A DNA stretch of 64,000 bases. It comes from Shewanella corallii. Its GTDB lineage: Bacteria; Pseudomonadota; Gammaproteobacteria; Enterobacterales; Shewanellaceae. The position numbers and the translations under genes are program-made. The DNA is taken from positions 124,001-188,000 of the forward strand of contig NZ_JAKIKT010000008.1 of the NCBI RefSeq assembly GCF_023349125.1. The letters are read 5' to 3'. Every line of letters begins with the position of its first letter. Position 1 is the stretch's first letter. The notes beneath the pieces are model-generated. The model ran no database searches. It saw only the letters and a program-made list of their open reading frames with translations, and had not been told where the DNA came from. Of the stretch, positions 33,046-43,000 are shown one piece after another.

Positions 33046-35541
33046 TTAGTCACCACAGGACTTAAGCACAGAGTCATCGTTCACCAAAATGGTGGCCTGA
33101 CCCAGACCAGCAGACTTGGCAAAGCTGCTCACCTGGAACTGCATTTCAGCAGTTGCAGCCAGTGCGCTGCCATCGGTTACGCCATCAATCTCACTTGGGT
33201 CGACAACTGAGCTGTGATGACCTTTGGCAAAGCGAACAGCACCTGAGCCTTGAGTCGTGCTATCCACACAATCCAGGCCAATGGCACGGATAAGTGGCTC
33301 GGTACCTGATATCGGGAAGCCCTCTACTGCGTTAGGCAGAACCTGGTCCGGCAGGTTGCCCGCGCCATCACCAGTCACCTCAATCAGATGAACCGGCGTA
33401 TTGGTTGCTGCCAGCATACCACCATGGTTGACCGGATCAGCACTGTCTACTGCAGTTTGTACGGCCAGCGCAAAGGCAGGAATAAAGCCTTCATATACAG
33501 CCTGTACCAAAGCAGCGTACTCAGGCGTGCCTGGCTCAAAACCGCTTGTGTTGGCTTCATCTACCAGAGCCTGGAAATCTTCTGTTGCCACAATAGTGTC
33601 AAACAGAACAGGACCAAAGGTTGCACTGCCAGCGAAGGAGCCTGCCAAGCCGCCACTTGGGGCAACCAAAGAGCTGGCATTGATGCCATAAGGGTTTGGA
33701 ACCACGACCTCACCGGTAGCCGGGTTCACCATGCCGGTGTTGGCATAGGTAGAGAAGTTGGTGCCTACAATACCGCCCAGACTCAGGCCCTGAACACTGA
33801 TTTTGCTCACATCAAATATCTGTGGCTGTTGCAGTGCAGCCAATTGCTGAGCAAGACCAGACAGCACCAGACGAACACCCAGGTGGTCTGCGACTGCCTG
33901 ACGGAAGTTGTCACGAACACTCAGTGTCGACGCGATATTAACGAATACCAGCGGATTGCCTGCGACGAATGCATTGGGCTGGCCAATCACCGCGCCGAAA
34001 GCTGGATCAGTTGCAGAAACCTCATAAACACCGTCGTTATTTGCGTCATAGCTACGACTGCCATGCAGCGGCATGTCGATAGCAATTACCGCAATCCCCT
34101 GCGCCGCATAGGCTCCGGTATAAGCCAGTGCCATCTCTTTACCGCCGCCCAGGCCATGCATGGCCATCACAGCAGGCCAACCAGCAGTTGGGGCCTCAAA
34201 CGGCAGCCCCTGAGCCTGCAGGAACGCAGCCAGCTTGGCACCATTAGGAATCGCCATCATGACATCAACGGTTTCATAACCTTTGATTTTAGGAATTGGG
34301 TTGAACTTGGTCAGGTGCTTGGTGGCATCGACAGGAGTGCCATCGTCAAGCAACCAGGTTTTACCCGCCAACAAAGCAGGATTAGCCAGTGCCGCCTGAG
34401 GGTCTACACCCTGGGCAACCGCTTGCTCACCATACTTGGCCTGACTCAGGGTACCCGCTTCCAGCGCCAGCAACACACCAATAGGGCTGTCACCCTGGGC
34501 TATCCACCGACCGTTAATCAGCGGCTCACCTGTATCAGAAAGACAGGCACTGGATGAACAGTCACCATAGATAGGCAGTTTGATTTGAGCGGCGTACATA
34601 TCAGCGATATCCGCCATCGCATAGGTAGCACCTGCTTCAGGCGTCAAACCAGCAGCGACTGCAGCGCTGTAGCCCAGAGGCGTTGGTGGCGTAACCAGCT
34701 GAGGCTGATAAGGATTCCCATCAGTTGGGTCTGCCATCAGGAGTTTCACTGTCTCATAGACATCAGGGACTGACTGAGTGGTAAACAGACCAGAATAGAT
34801 AACGGACTCAGGATCGACACCATGGGCAGCGGCAATCCCTTTTTCATAACTGTTGACCAGTCCCTGCAGGAACAACTGATCAGGCGTTTCCAGAGGCAGG
34901 GTATCGATATCTTCTTCCAGAGAACGATATGAAGGTGAGGCAGTAAAACTGCGCCCTTCGGAGTCTTTGACCACATCAGTTAAAGCATAGATATAAGACT
35001 GGTTAAACTTGAGCGGCTTAAGCGGTACTACGACGATTGAGTTACCGGAAGCCTGGGTGACAAAGTCGACACCGAATTGCAGTTCATCGCCCACCTTACA
35101 GGCAGACACAGAGAGTGCATCGGCACACTCAGGGTCGCTGGAGAGTCCTCCGCCAACGGTCGCCTCGAACATGCGTACTGCACCTGCTTGAGCTGCAGAC
35201 GCGGCATCCACTGTCAGCTTGGTACCATCCTGAGTAGTGGCAGGTGCCAAATCGATAGAAATCGGAGAAGTCGTAGACCATCCATCCAGAGCCCCCAGGG
35301 CGATTTCAGGATTCAGAAAGTCGCCTGACTCCTCACCTGGAATGGCCAGGGTACCATCCAGGGTACCGTTAAACAGAAGATCGTTGGGAATGGATAGATC
35401 ACCAGCGGCTGGATCAAATACCACTTGAGACTCGGGGATCAGCGGCGTTGTCTCTGCTTTGATATCGTTATAAGTATCTCCGCCACATCCTGTGAGCCCC
35501 AGTGCAGAAGCTATTGCTACACCCAGAAAGAGTCTTTTCAT
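33046..35541 (-). CDS. VolA/Pla-1-type surface lipoprotein (lyso)phospholipase
   Basis: An 831-aa lipoprotein (lipobox LTGC, Cys19). The N-terminal half is beta-rich with Big/Ig-like character. The C-terminal alpha/beta-hydrolase has MHGLGGGKEMA (oxyanion strand), the nucleophile elbow GLSLGG and a late His region (AKGHHSSV). The family (Pla-1/cef, VolA of Vibrio) comprises surface-exposed phospholipases or lysophospholipases that release fatty acids from host or environmental lipids. Three C-terminal or linker Cys pairs may form disulfides. It is a single-gene unit, divergent from yciK across an AT-rich 263-bp region. Confidence 0.9.
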   Translation of the reverse strand: MKRLFLGVAIASALGLTGCGGDTYNDIKAETTPLIPESQVVFDPAAGDLSIPNDLLFNGTLDGTLAIPGEESGDFLNPEIALGALDGWSTTSPISIDLAPATTQDGTKLTVDAASAAQAGAVRMFEATVGGGLSSDPECADALSVSACKVGDELQFGVDFVTQASGNSIVVVPLKPLKFNQSYIYALTDVVKDSEGRSFTASPSYRSLEEDIDTLPLETPDQLFLQGLVNSYEKGIAAAHGVDPESVIYSGLFTTQSVPDVYETVKLLMADPTDGNPYQPQLVTPPTPLGYSAAVAAGLTPEAGATYAMADIADMYAAQIKLPIYGDCSSSACLSDTGEPLINGRWIAQGDSPIGVLLALEAGTLSQAKYGEQAVAQGVDPQAALANPALLAGKTWLLDDGTPVDATKHLTKFNPIPKIKGYETVDVMMAIPNGAKLAAFLQAQGLPFEAPTAGWPAVMAMHGLGGGKEMALAYTGAYAAQGIAVIAIDMPLHGSRSYDANNDGVYEVSATDPAFGAVIGQPNAFVAGNPLVFVNIASTLSVRDNFRQAVADHLGVRLVLSGLAQQLAALQQPQIFDVSKISVQGLSLGGIVGTNFSTYANTGMVNPATGEVVVPNPYGINASSLVAPSGGLAGSFAGSATFGPVLFDTIVATEDFQALVDEANTSGFEPGTPEYAALVQAVYEGFIPAFALAVQTAVDSADPVNHGGMLAATNTPVHLIEVTGDGAGNLPDQVLPNAVEGFPISGTEPLIRAIGLDCVDSTTQGSGAVRFAKGHHSSVVDPSEIDGVTDGSALAATAEMQFQVSSFAKSAGLGQATILVNDDSVLKSCGD

Positions 35542-35804
35542 CGTTTTACCCCAAATCTTGTTGTAATAATTTTGTTTTCCCCAAGAAATTGGTCACAATA
35601 GGCAGCCAATATGACCAACAGAGCTGATTTTCAGCCCTGAGCTAACCACAAAGTTAACGTAAAAATATAGAGTTAGCCACATTTTTGTTACATTCAAACC
35701 GGTTCAACCGGGTTGATAATCAGTCATTTGTTTAAAACATGTGTTAAGCCCCTATGGAGAGCGCCGTTTTGGGTGCTTTACCGATTAAAAGGAAGTCGTA
35801 ATCT

Positions 35805-36542
35805 ATGTCTGAATATCAAGTAGCTGCAGATGCATTGAAGGGAAAAACCATCCTGGTCACGGGCGCCGGTGATGGCATTGGAAAAGCTGCAGCCATGGCT
35901 TATGCCGCGCACGGTGCAACCGTTATCCTGCTGGGCAGAACAGTCAAGAAACTGGAAGCGGTATACGACGCCATTGTGGAAGCAGGTTATCCGCAGCCAG
36001 CCATAGTGCCATTGGATATGAAGGGCGCTACCGAGCAAAACTATAAAGATATGGCAGAGACCATTGCCGAGCAGTTTGGCCACCTTGATGGCTTACTGCA
36101 CAACGCCAGCCTACTGGGAGTGCTAGGCCCATTCGAGCACACTGACTTTGGTAGCTTCAATGATGTTATGCAAGTCAATGTTACCGCTCAGGCCATGATG
36201 ACCAAAGCCCTGCTGCCAGTGCTGCGTCAGGCGCCAAAAGCCTCTATCGTTTTCACCTCTTCAGGTGTGGGCCGCAAAGGCCGGGCTTACTGGAATGCTT
36301 ATGCTATTTCCAAATTCGCCACAGAAGGCATGATGCAGGTACTGGCCCACGAGTGTGAAGGCAGTCAGGTCAGGGTTAACAGTATCAACCCGGGCGCCAC
36401 CCGCACCGGAATGCGTGCCAACGCCTACCCGGCTGAAAACCCAATGGACCTGAAAACGCCTGAAGAGATCCTGCCGGTCTACCTGTATCTGATGAGTGAT
36501 GATTCGGGTGACGAGAATGGTGGTCAGTTCAGCGCCCAGTAA
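35805..36542 (+). CDS. yciK: YciK family short-chain oxidoreductase
   Basis: A 245-aa classical SDR. NAD(P) motif TGAGDGIGKA (about residues 20-29), structural HNAS, catalytic Ser in FTSSGVG and the Tyr-x-x-x-Lys pair in YAISK. Near-identical in layout to E. coli YciK, whose substrate is unassigned. Start ATG at 35805 follows AAGGAAG. A terminator follows. Context with sohB is also common in gammaproteobacteria (yciK/sohB neighbourhood), although the phospholipase gene lies between them here. Confidence 0.93.
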   Translation: MSEYQVAADALKGKTILVTGAGDGIGKAAAMAYAAHGATVILLGRTVKKLEAVYDAIVEAGYPQPAIVPLDMKGATEQNYKDMAETIAEQFGHLDGLLHNASLLGVLGPFEHTDFGSFNDVMQVNVTAQAMMTKALLPVLRQAPKASIVFTSSGVGRKGRAYWNAYAISKFATEGMMQVLAHECEGSQVRVNSINPGATRTGMRANAYPAENPMDLKTPEEILPVYLYLMSDDSGDENGGQFSAQ

Positions 36543-36576
36543 CCGCCTGTTCAGTCCAGATTGCATTAAGTATCAA

Positions 36577-36604
36577 AGAGTCCGCCCATGAGCGGACTTT
36601 TTTA
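36577..36604 (+). terminator. terminator after yciK
   Basis: AGTCCGC/GCGGACT stem followed by six T residues, about 35 bp after the stop. Confidence 0.88.
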
Positions 36605-36685
36605 TAGCTGTCGCTAAAAGAAACACTGACCGCAACCCGGAATATCGTTACAATAGCCGCCTTGAAATTGATAGACAGGTGTTAC

Positions 36686-37123
36686 ATGCGAATTTGCGGT
36701 GTTGAATTAAAAGGCGGTGAAGCCATTATTTGTTTGCTGAGTCAGGATGGCGATACCTTTAATATCCCTGATTGCCGTAAGCAATCATTCCAGGTGTCCC
36801 ACGCCGAAACCACCGAATCCATGGTGGACTTTCACTTCGCGTTCAAAAAACTGGTGGAAGATTACAAGGTCGATGAGGTTGCTTTGATTGCCCGTGAGCA
36901 AAAAGGCAAGTTTGCCGGTAGTGCTGTCAGCTTCAAGCTGGAGGCAGCGATCCAGCTGTGTGATCTGCCTGTGACCCTGATTGCGCCTCACGACGTAAAG
37001 GCTCAGTTGAAGCGTAATCCTCCTCAGGTAGATTTTGTTGGTCTTGAACTGAAGAAGTTCCAACAGCCTGCTTTTGAAGTAGCTTTTGCCCTGCAGATGA
37101 AAAAGATCTTCGGCAAGAGCTAA
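36686..37123 (+). CDS. DUF3010 family protein
   Basis: A 145-aa cytoplasmic protein of the DUF3010 family found in Alteromonadales and Vibrionales. The start MRICGVELKGGEAIICLL and the following beta strand resemble an RNase H/actin-like fold (VELKGGEAII as first hairpin). A second conserved part is EVALIAREQKGKFAGS. The function is unknown; the RuvC/RNaseH-like appearance is my inference. ATG at 36686 is chosen as the family start; the frame extends 24 bp upstream. Confidence 0.8.
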   Translation: MRICGVELKGGEAIICLLSQDGDTFNIPDCRKQSFQVSHAETTESMVDFHFAFKKLVEDYKVDEVALIAREQKGKFAGSAVSFKLEAAIQLCDLPVTLIAPHDVKAQLKRNPPQVDFVGLELKKFQQPAFEVAFALQMKKIFGKS

Positions 37124-37142
37124 ATGCCTGCCAGGATTTAAC

Positions 37143-37183
37143 AGCCCGCCCTTCTGCTGAACACAGAGCGCGGGCTTTTGTTT
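37143..37183 (+). terminator. probable terminator after the DUF3010 gene
   Basis: AGCCCGC/GCGGGCT stem with a long loop followed by TTTTG. Confidence 0.65.
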
Positions 37184-37215
37184 ATGCCCTATTCACCTCT
37201 GCTTTAGGTCTAACA

Positions 37216-37698
37216 ATGCAATACCTCGCTGGATACCCTCAAGACGTACAGGATAAAGTTGCCGCCCTGCTGGCCGCAGGCAAACTGGGCGCAGTATTGG
37301 ACAAACGCTACCCTCTGGCCAATCAGCAGCTTAAAAATGACAGGGGCCTGTATCAATGCGCCATGGAGCTGAAACAAAGGTATCTGAAAAAGTCCTCTCC
37401 CCTTTCCAAGGTAGTGTTTGACGACAAGATCAGTCTGAAACACCAGGCTCTGGGGCTACACACCTACGCCAGCCGTATTCAGGGCAGCAAACTCAAAGCC
37501 AAAAATGAAATCCGGATTGCCTCGAAACTCAAGCAACTGCCTGAGCCACTGGTGCGTATGGTACTGGTTCATGAACTGGCGCATTTGAAAGAGAAAGAGC
37601 ACAACAAAGCCTTTTATCAACTGTGCCAACACATGGAACCGGACTACTTTCAGCTGGAGTTTGACCTCCGCCTCTACCTGACACTGCTCGAAAATTAA
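37216..37698 (+). CDS. YgjP-like M48-type metallopeptidase domain protein
   Basis: A 160-aa protein with the zinc motif VHELAHLKEKEHNKAFYQL (HExxH plus downstream His), characteristic of the YgjP/WrpA-like DUF45 family. The N-terminal half is basic and helical (KQRYLKKSSPLSKVVFDDKI); no signal peptide, so it should be cytoplasmic. Proteolytic activity of the family is little documented. The last base of its TAA stop is also the first base of a MITE-like element, so the 3' untranslated region is contributed by the insertion. Confidence 0.87.
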   Translation: MQYLAGYPQDVQDKVAALLAAGKLGAVLDKRYPLANQQLKNDRGLYQCAMELKQRYLKKSSPLSKVVFDDKISLKHQALGLHTYASRIQGSKLKAKNEIRIASKLKQLPEPLVRMVLVHELAHLKEKEHNKAFYQLCQHMEPDYFQLEFDLRLYLTLLEN

Positions 37699-37962
37699 TA
37701 CCAATCCGCATAGGAGTTTAGTCACTCAGCGAGAATGAAAAGGCTTAGAGACAAGGCGCCAAGTTGAAGGTCTATCGGGATAAATCAAGACTTGGCAACG
37801 CGGTATATGAGCCTTTTCAACTCGCCCTCCGGGAGCCTGTCAGCCACACGGTTACCGCCCCCAATTGTTTAGTCATAGAACCACTATGCCGTCACCAATT
37901 TGGATTGTACTCGAATGGCTGACATGGCTCTGATGAGATCAATCTTCTATGAGGATTGGTAT
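37698..37962. mobile_element. 265-bp MITE-like element
   Basis: Terminal inverted repeats ATACCAATCCGCATAG (37698-37713) and, reversed, ATACCAATCCTCATAG (37947-37962) agree at 15 of 16 positions. The interior holds no gene but has internal inverted segments (AAGTTGAAGG.., AAAAGGCT/AGCCTTTT). The size, the terminal repeats and the lack of coding capacity fit a non-autonomous transposon relic. A target-site duplication could not be defined with confidence. It lies between the YgjP-like gene and the lysine-rich gene. Confidence 0.75.
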
Positions 37963-38093
37963 AAGTCGTGATATGAGAGCGGCAGCCACCAAATTTTATT
38001 GACTGATAATAATTTTTATTTAGACTTCAACTTAGCGTTTCAGACAGGACTCTGAATCAGCTGTCATCAGTAGCTCCGTTTTGGTGGTGTGGT

Positions 38094-38549
38094 ATGTCAA
38101 AAAGCAAAGCTTCATCAGTCAAGAAGTCTGTCGGCAAATCGCTGAAGAAAGCCTGTAAAAAACAGGCTAAAAAATGGTTTAAGCAGCAACTCAAACAAGC
38201 CCCGGCAAAAACCAAGTCACTGAAAAAGTCACTTAAGCGCAACCGTAAGCTGTTGGTGTCCAGTCTCAAAAGCTCTGTACTCAAAGAGCTGCTGACCGGA
38301 AAGGTGAGCAATAAGAAAAAACTGAAAACACGGCTTAAGTCGCTGGCCAATGAGTATGCCGCCAATGATTATCAGGTGCTGGCCCCGGTCACTCATATAC
38401 ACCCGGCTCCACAACAACCCAGCATGCATTTCGCCATGAAACCCTTTAAACGCAAGCCCTGCAGCGGTTGCCCGGCACTTAAGGGCAGCTTGTGTAAATG
38501 CGCATTGAAAGTGGAAGCACGTCAGTTAAGACAACAAAAAGCCGGCTAA
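38094..38549 (+). CDS. lysine-rich protein with C-terminal Cys cluster
   Basis: A 151-aa extremely basic protein. Residues 1-80 are dense in Lys, Ser, Ala and Leu (KSLKKACKKQAKKWFKQQL; SLKKSLKRNRKLLVSSLKS), like an H1-type or nucleoid-associated tail. The C-terminal part carries a compact cysteine cluster CSGCPALKGSLCKC that could bind zinc or a metal cluster. There is no signal peptide. The ribosome binding site is weak (GGTGGTGTGGT). The terminator overlaps its stop codon. I know of no assigned family; DNA or RNA binding is a reasonable guess only. Confidence 0.72.
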   Translation: MSKSKASSVKKSVGKSLKKACKKQAKKWFKQQLKQAPAKTKSLKKSLKRNRKLLVSSLKSSVLKELLTGKVSNKKKLKTRLKSLANEYAANDYQVLAPVTHIHPAPQQPSMHFAMKPFKRKPCSGCPALKGSLCKCALKVEARQLRQQKAG

Positions 38550-38561
38550 GCCGGCTTTTTA
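38537..38561 (+). terminator. terminator overlapping the stop of the lysine-rich gene
   Basis: AAAAGCCGGC/GCCGGCTTTTT stem whose loop is the TAA stop codon itself; also acts on the convergent M23 peptidase gene. Confidence 0.9.
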
Positions 38562-38602
38562 ATATTTGGACTTTCCCGTTACGGGAAAGCCTTCCAGAAA
38601 AG

Positions 38603-39844
38603 CTAGACCAGCCCCATCTGCATCTTGTAGCTGTACACTCTGGCTGCGAAGGTATCCATTTCTGCTTTGGTTAAGCTCTGTGCCATAGGGATTTTGGCAG
38701 TCATGGCATTCACAGGACGACCATTGATCATAAACTCATAGTGCAGGTGTGGGCCGGTTGTTCTGCCGGTATTGCCCGACAAGCCGATCAACTGACCCCG
38801 ACTCACCTTTTGCCCCTTCTTCACCAACGTCTTGGACAGGTGCAAATAGCGGGTACGGTACTTACTGCCATGATCAATCACGATATATTTGCCCGCATAT
38901 CTGTGGTTGGTTACCAGACTGACCACACCGTTGCCCGGAGACAGCACTTTGGTGCCTGTGGAGACGGCAAAATCAGTGCCGTTATGGGGTGAAATCCGGC
39001 CGGTCACCGGGTGCTTGCGGGTAGGGTTGAAGCTGGAGCTGATACGGTATTTACGTTCCAGAGGGTAACGTTGGAATGCCCGGGCCAGACTGTGGCCCTG
39101 TTCATCATAAAACTGACCATCATCCGCCATAAATGCATTGATTTGGCGGCTGCCATTGCCAATCTGCACCGCCAGCACCCTGGTGTTACCTGTCGGGTCG
39201 GCATCTACAAACTGATCACTCAACAGTACATTAAAGGTATCACCTGCGCGCAATTCCCGGGCAAAGTTCAATTTGTCCTGCAGCAGCTCTTCAACCCGCT
39301 GAATTTCAGCGGCAGTTAAGCCTTTTCGCTGGGCAGAAGCATAGAAAGAGCCCTGGATATCACCACTGATCTCACGATTACGCCAGTACCCCTCATGAAT
39401 GATTTCTCTGTGACGGTAACTGCCGTCAGACTCAACAATAAACTCCACCTGGCGGGCCGGACTGAAGTACAGCTCCATTCTGGTGAGCTGCTTGTGATCA
39501 TCCAGATAGAACTCAAGCTTGTTGCCGGGCTGGAGAGTGTCCAGTGCCAGAATGTTCAAATCTGCTTCCAACACCCGGTACATGGTTTGCTGATCCACAC
39601 CGGCGCGCTGGAACAGAGAACTCAGGGTGTCCCCTTTTTCCACTACAAACTCAAAATCCGGTTTACCACTGATGGCTTCAATAAGCCTGGCGGTATCTTC
39701 TGCAACCGAATTAAGCTCAAGCGGCACAGCAACAGGCGGATTGACCTTATCCTGCTGGCCTGGCCACAGGAGTGCCGCCCCAACGAGCAGACCGGATGCC
39801 AGCACCAACTTTTTCTGAACAGAGTTCAAACGGACTGAAGGCAT
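38603..39844 (-). CDS. M23 family murein endopeptidase (MepM/OapA-like)
   Basis: About 413 aa, anchored by an N-terminal hydrophobic signal (KKLVLASGLLVGAALLWPG). A LysM-like/OapA domain follows (FVVEKGDTLSSLFQRAGVD) with a middle beta domain. The C-terminal LytM domain has zinc ligands intact: HNGTDF (His/Asp) and HLHYEF (HxH). It probably cleaves D-Ala-mDAP peptide crosslinks in the periplasm, like E. coli MepM. The frame opens at a GTG at 39889; the ATG at 39844 gives a normal signal peptide but neither has a strong SD, so the start is uncertain. Confidence 0.92.
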   Translation of the reverse strand: MPSVRLNSVQKKLVLASGLLVGAALLWPGQQDKVNPPVAVPLELNSVAEDTARLIEAISGKPDFEFVVEKGDTLSSLFQRAGVDQQTMYRVLEADLNILALDTLQPGNKLEFYLDDHKQLTRMELYFSPARQVEFIVESDGSYRHREIIHEGYWRNREISGDIQGSFYASAQRKGLTAAEIQRVEELLQDKLNFARELRAGDTFNVLLSDQFVDADPTGNTRVLAVQIGNGSRQINAFMADDGQFYDEQGHSLARAFQRYPLERKYRISSSFNPTRKHPVTGRISPHNGTDFAVSTGTKVLSPGNGVVSLVTNHRYAGKYIVIDHGSKYRTRYLHLSKTLVKKGQKVSRGQLIGLSGNTGRTTGPHLHYEFMINGRPVNAMTAKIPMAQSLTKAEMDTFAARVYSYKMQMGLV

Positions 39845-39918
39845 GATCCGGCTTATATCTTTACGCTTTTGCAATTCGTTTCTCACCACTAACCAAAGGA
39901 GTTATCAAATCCCTGAAA

Positions 39919-39942
39919 AAAACGGGCAACAGCCCGTTTTAT
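39919..39942. terminator. hairpin between sbcC and the M23 peptidase gene
   Basis: AAAACGGGC/GCCCGTTTT stem with AACA loop, symmetric. It lies between sbcC, whose stop is at 40021, and the M23 gene start. Confidence 0.85.
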
Positions 39943-40020
39943 AGCAAAATTATTCAATTCGACAAAAGGAAACTCCAAGGGTTCCCTCTACCGACCGACC
40001 TGAGTCACATTTATGTAACC

Positions 40021-43000
40021 TCAGGCCAGGCTCTCCTCGACAGCAGTGACCTTGAAGCGGGGATCCAGTTGGCTGTATCCCAGCCCTGTCATTTTACGCA
40101 CCTTAATCTGTACCGGAATACGTTCCTTCATCGCCTCAACGTGGCTAATCACACCTACCATCTTGCCGGAAGCATTAAGGTTATCCAGAGCATCCAGCGC
40201 CATATCCAGAGTATCGGCATCAAGAGTACCAAAGCCTTCATCAAGGAAGAGTGAATCTATACTGGTCTTGTGGCTCACCAGATCCGACAGTGCCAGCGCC
40301 AGTGCCAGACTCACCAAAAAGCTCTCCCCGCCGGACAGGGTTCTGGTATCTCTGGACGCATCCCCCTGCCAGGTATCCAGTACCTCAAGTTCAAGAACAC
40401 CTGCAGACTTACGCTTGAGTTCATAACGACCGTGAAGCCTTGTCAATTGGCGGTTTGCCAGCGCCACCAGATGATCCAGCGTCAGGCCCTGGGTAAATAC
40501 CCTGAACTTCTTACCATCCCGGGCACCGATAAGGCCATTAAGCGCATCCCAGTCTTCATACTCGGCTGTGGCGGCGTCAATTTGCGCAAACAACTGCTGC
40601 TGCCCTTCCCGTCTTCGACCATCTTCAGCGATTATTGCTTTAACCTCACCAAGGCGCATACGTCCCTCATCCCTGCTGGATTTTGCCTCTGTCAGCTTTT
40701 GGCTCAGCTCTGCCAGATATTCCTGTTCAGCTCGCTGTTCGCTGTCAAGATAGCCTTGTTGTTCGCCTTTCTGTAGTAGTTGCTGCAGCTGCTCCTGCAC
40801 CACCCGGGTTTCGGTTTGCGCCGTTTCAACAGAAGTTTCAATCTGCTTGCGCAGCGCCATCAAACGGTCTATTTCGATGTCATCCAGCAGCGCTGCGGTA
40901 AAGTCGGCTTCATCGGCAAATTCACTGTCTGCCAGTTTCTGCTGCCAATTGTGACTGAGCTCGGCCTGCTGGGCTTCCAGTTGCTGGATATTACCGCTCA
41001 ATGTTTGCTGCTGCCCCTGAGTGCTGGCCAGGTTGCGACTCAACTCATCAGCAGCGTTTTTGGCAGAATCCAGCTCAGCAGTGGCTGTGTCCACAAGCAA
41101 CTGTTTACCGCCAATCAGTTCGCTTTGAGTTTGCTCTCCGGCCAAGCCAAGACGCTCATCCCGGTTGGCCTGAATCTCAGCGCCGACTTTTGCAAGTGCC
41201 GCAACCTTTTGCGCCGCACTCTCCTCAAGCTGCGCGGCCTGCTTTTCAAGCTGTGGCAATGCGCGCTCCTCAGCCAGCATCTGCTTTTCGTTTTCAACAA
41301 GCTCTGCCGTCACCCGCTTCCAATTGGCCTGTTCGGCGGTGAGTTTATCGGCCCAGGCGGTTATTTCCGCCGCAGCCGGTAAGCTGAGTCCTACTGAGGA
41401 CAAGGTGTTGCAGAGCGCATCACTTTGCTGCTGGTTTTGATTAGACAACTGAGATACCCGGGAATCCAGCTCAGCAATTCCCTGCTGCACAAACTCCTGT
41501 TCACTCAGCAGTTGTTCCCTGTTGTGCTCGACTTCGCGCAGTGACGTTTGCAGGCGCACCAGCTCCTGCTGCCCTTGTTGCCACTGAGCTTGCGCCTGTC
41601 TGAACTCAGACAGACGTTCATTCAGGCTGGCAAGCAGAGTGTCTGACTCACAGAGCGCCGCCTCCACCAGCTCAGGCCTGTCCAGCTGATACTCACAGTT
41701 ATCACCCAGCGCAATAAGCTGCTGCTTCAACTGTTCAAAGTCGGAAACAGCTTGCTGCATCTCTTTCTGGATATCGTTACGACGCTCCTGTGAGACCTGA
41801 TCCTGCAGTTGACGCTGCTCTATCATCTTGGCCAGCGCCTTGCCCTGAACCATGATCTCGTTGACCTGTTGCTGCAGTTGCTGCCTGCGCAGGTCAGTCT
41901 CATTCACATCCAGCGCCTGATAGTCATCCACCAAAGGGTGCTGGGTTGAGCCACACAGAGGGCAGGCCTGATCCACCTCCAGTGACGCCCGCAACTGACT
42001 GAGGTTGGCAATTTTCTGTTCCTGCTCAATCAGTTTGGTCACATCCTCAAGATGAGCGGATTGCTGTTTAAAGTCCTGCCTCAGCTGTTCACGCTCTCGC
42101 TGCCAACGAGCGACTTCAGCCGCAGATCCCGTCAGGGTTTGCTGCAGTCGGTCATCCTCAGCCAGCAACTGGCGGTAATCTTTGATCGGCCCCTGCATTT
42201 TAATGAGCAAAGGTTGGCGCTGCTGCAGCCTGCCAAGCTCACGGGTCAGTCCGGCTTCATCAAATTCCCCCAGCGCACGGCTCATGGCATCAGTCAGTGG
42301 AACACTAGCCTGATTGGCCGCCGTCAGGGCCAACTCAGCCTGTTGCTGCTGCCGCTGTAATTCATTGAATCTTTCTGGCAAGGTTTGCAATGCGTTTTGT
42401 CTGTCAGCAAGTTGACTGTTCAACTGCTCCAGCTCTTTGCCTGTACCTGCCAACTGCTGCAGCTGATGCTGCCAGCCGCTGATATTGGCTTCAATCAACT
42501 CGCCATGGGGATAGGCATCCAGCTGCGCCCGCAGCTGCTGCGCAGACGTTTTTAAATTGGTAATCCCCTGCTGTTTGTCTGTCAGCTCAGTCTTGGCAGC
42601 TTGCAGTAATTCTTGTTCATGGCTCTGACTCTGGCTCAACTCCTGCTGACGCTCTGCCAGATTTCTGAACTGCTCATCCAGAGGCGCCAATTTGTCATCC
42701 ACAAGGTTGCGCATTTGTTGTAACGCCGCTTTAGCGTCAGTCTGCTTGATCTGAACAGCTTCGATAACTTCCTGCTGACGCAGCAGTTCAGCCTGCAACT
42801 GCAGGCCCTGTTCCTGCCGCTGAAGATGTTGAGCTTTATCCTGTCCCAACCGCTTAGTTAACTGGCAAAGTGGTTGGAAATAGCCATTGAGCCTGGCTGC
42901 CGGCTCTGCCCGCGCCAGTTTATCCAGCTCAGGTTTATTCTGCTCACGCGCTGCCTGTGCCTTGCTGAGCGCCTGCTCAAGATTGGCTGCTCGCTCATGA

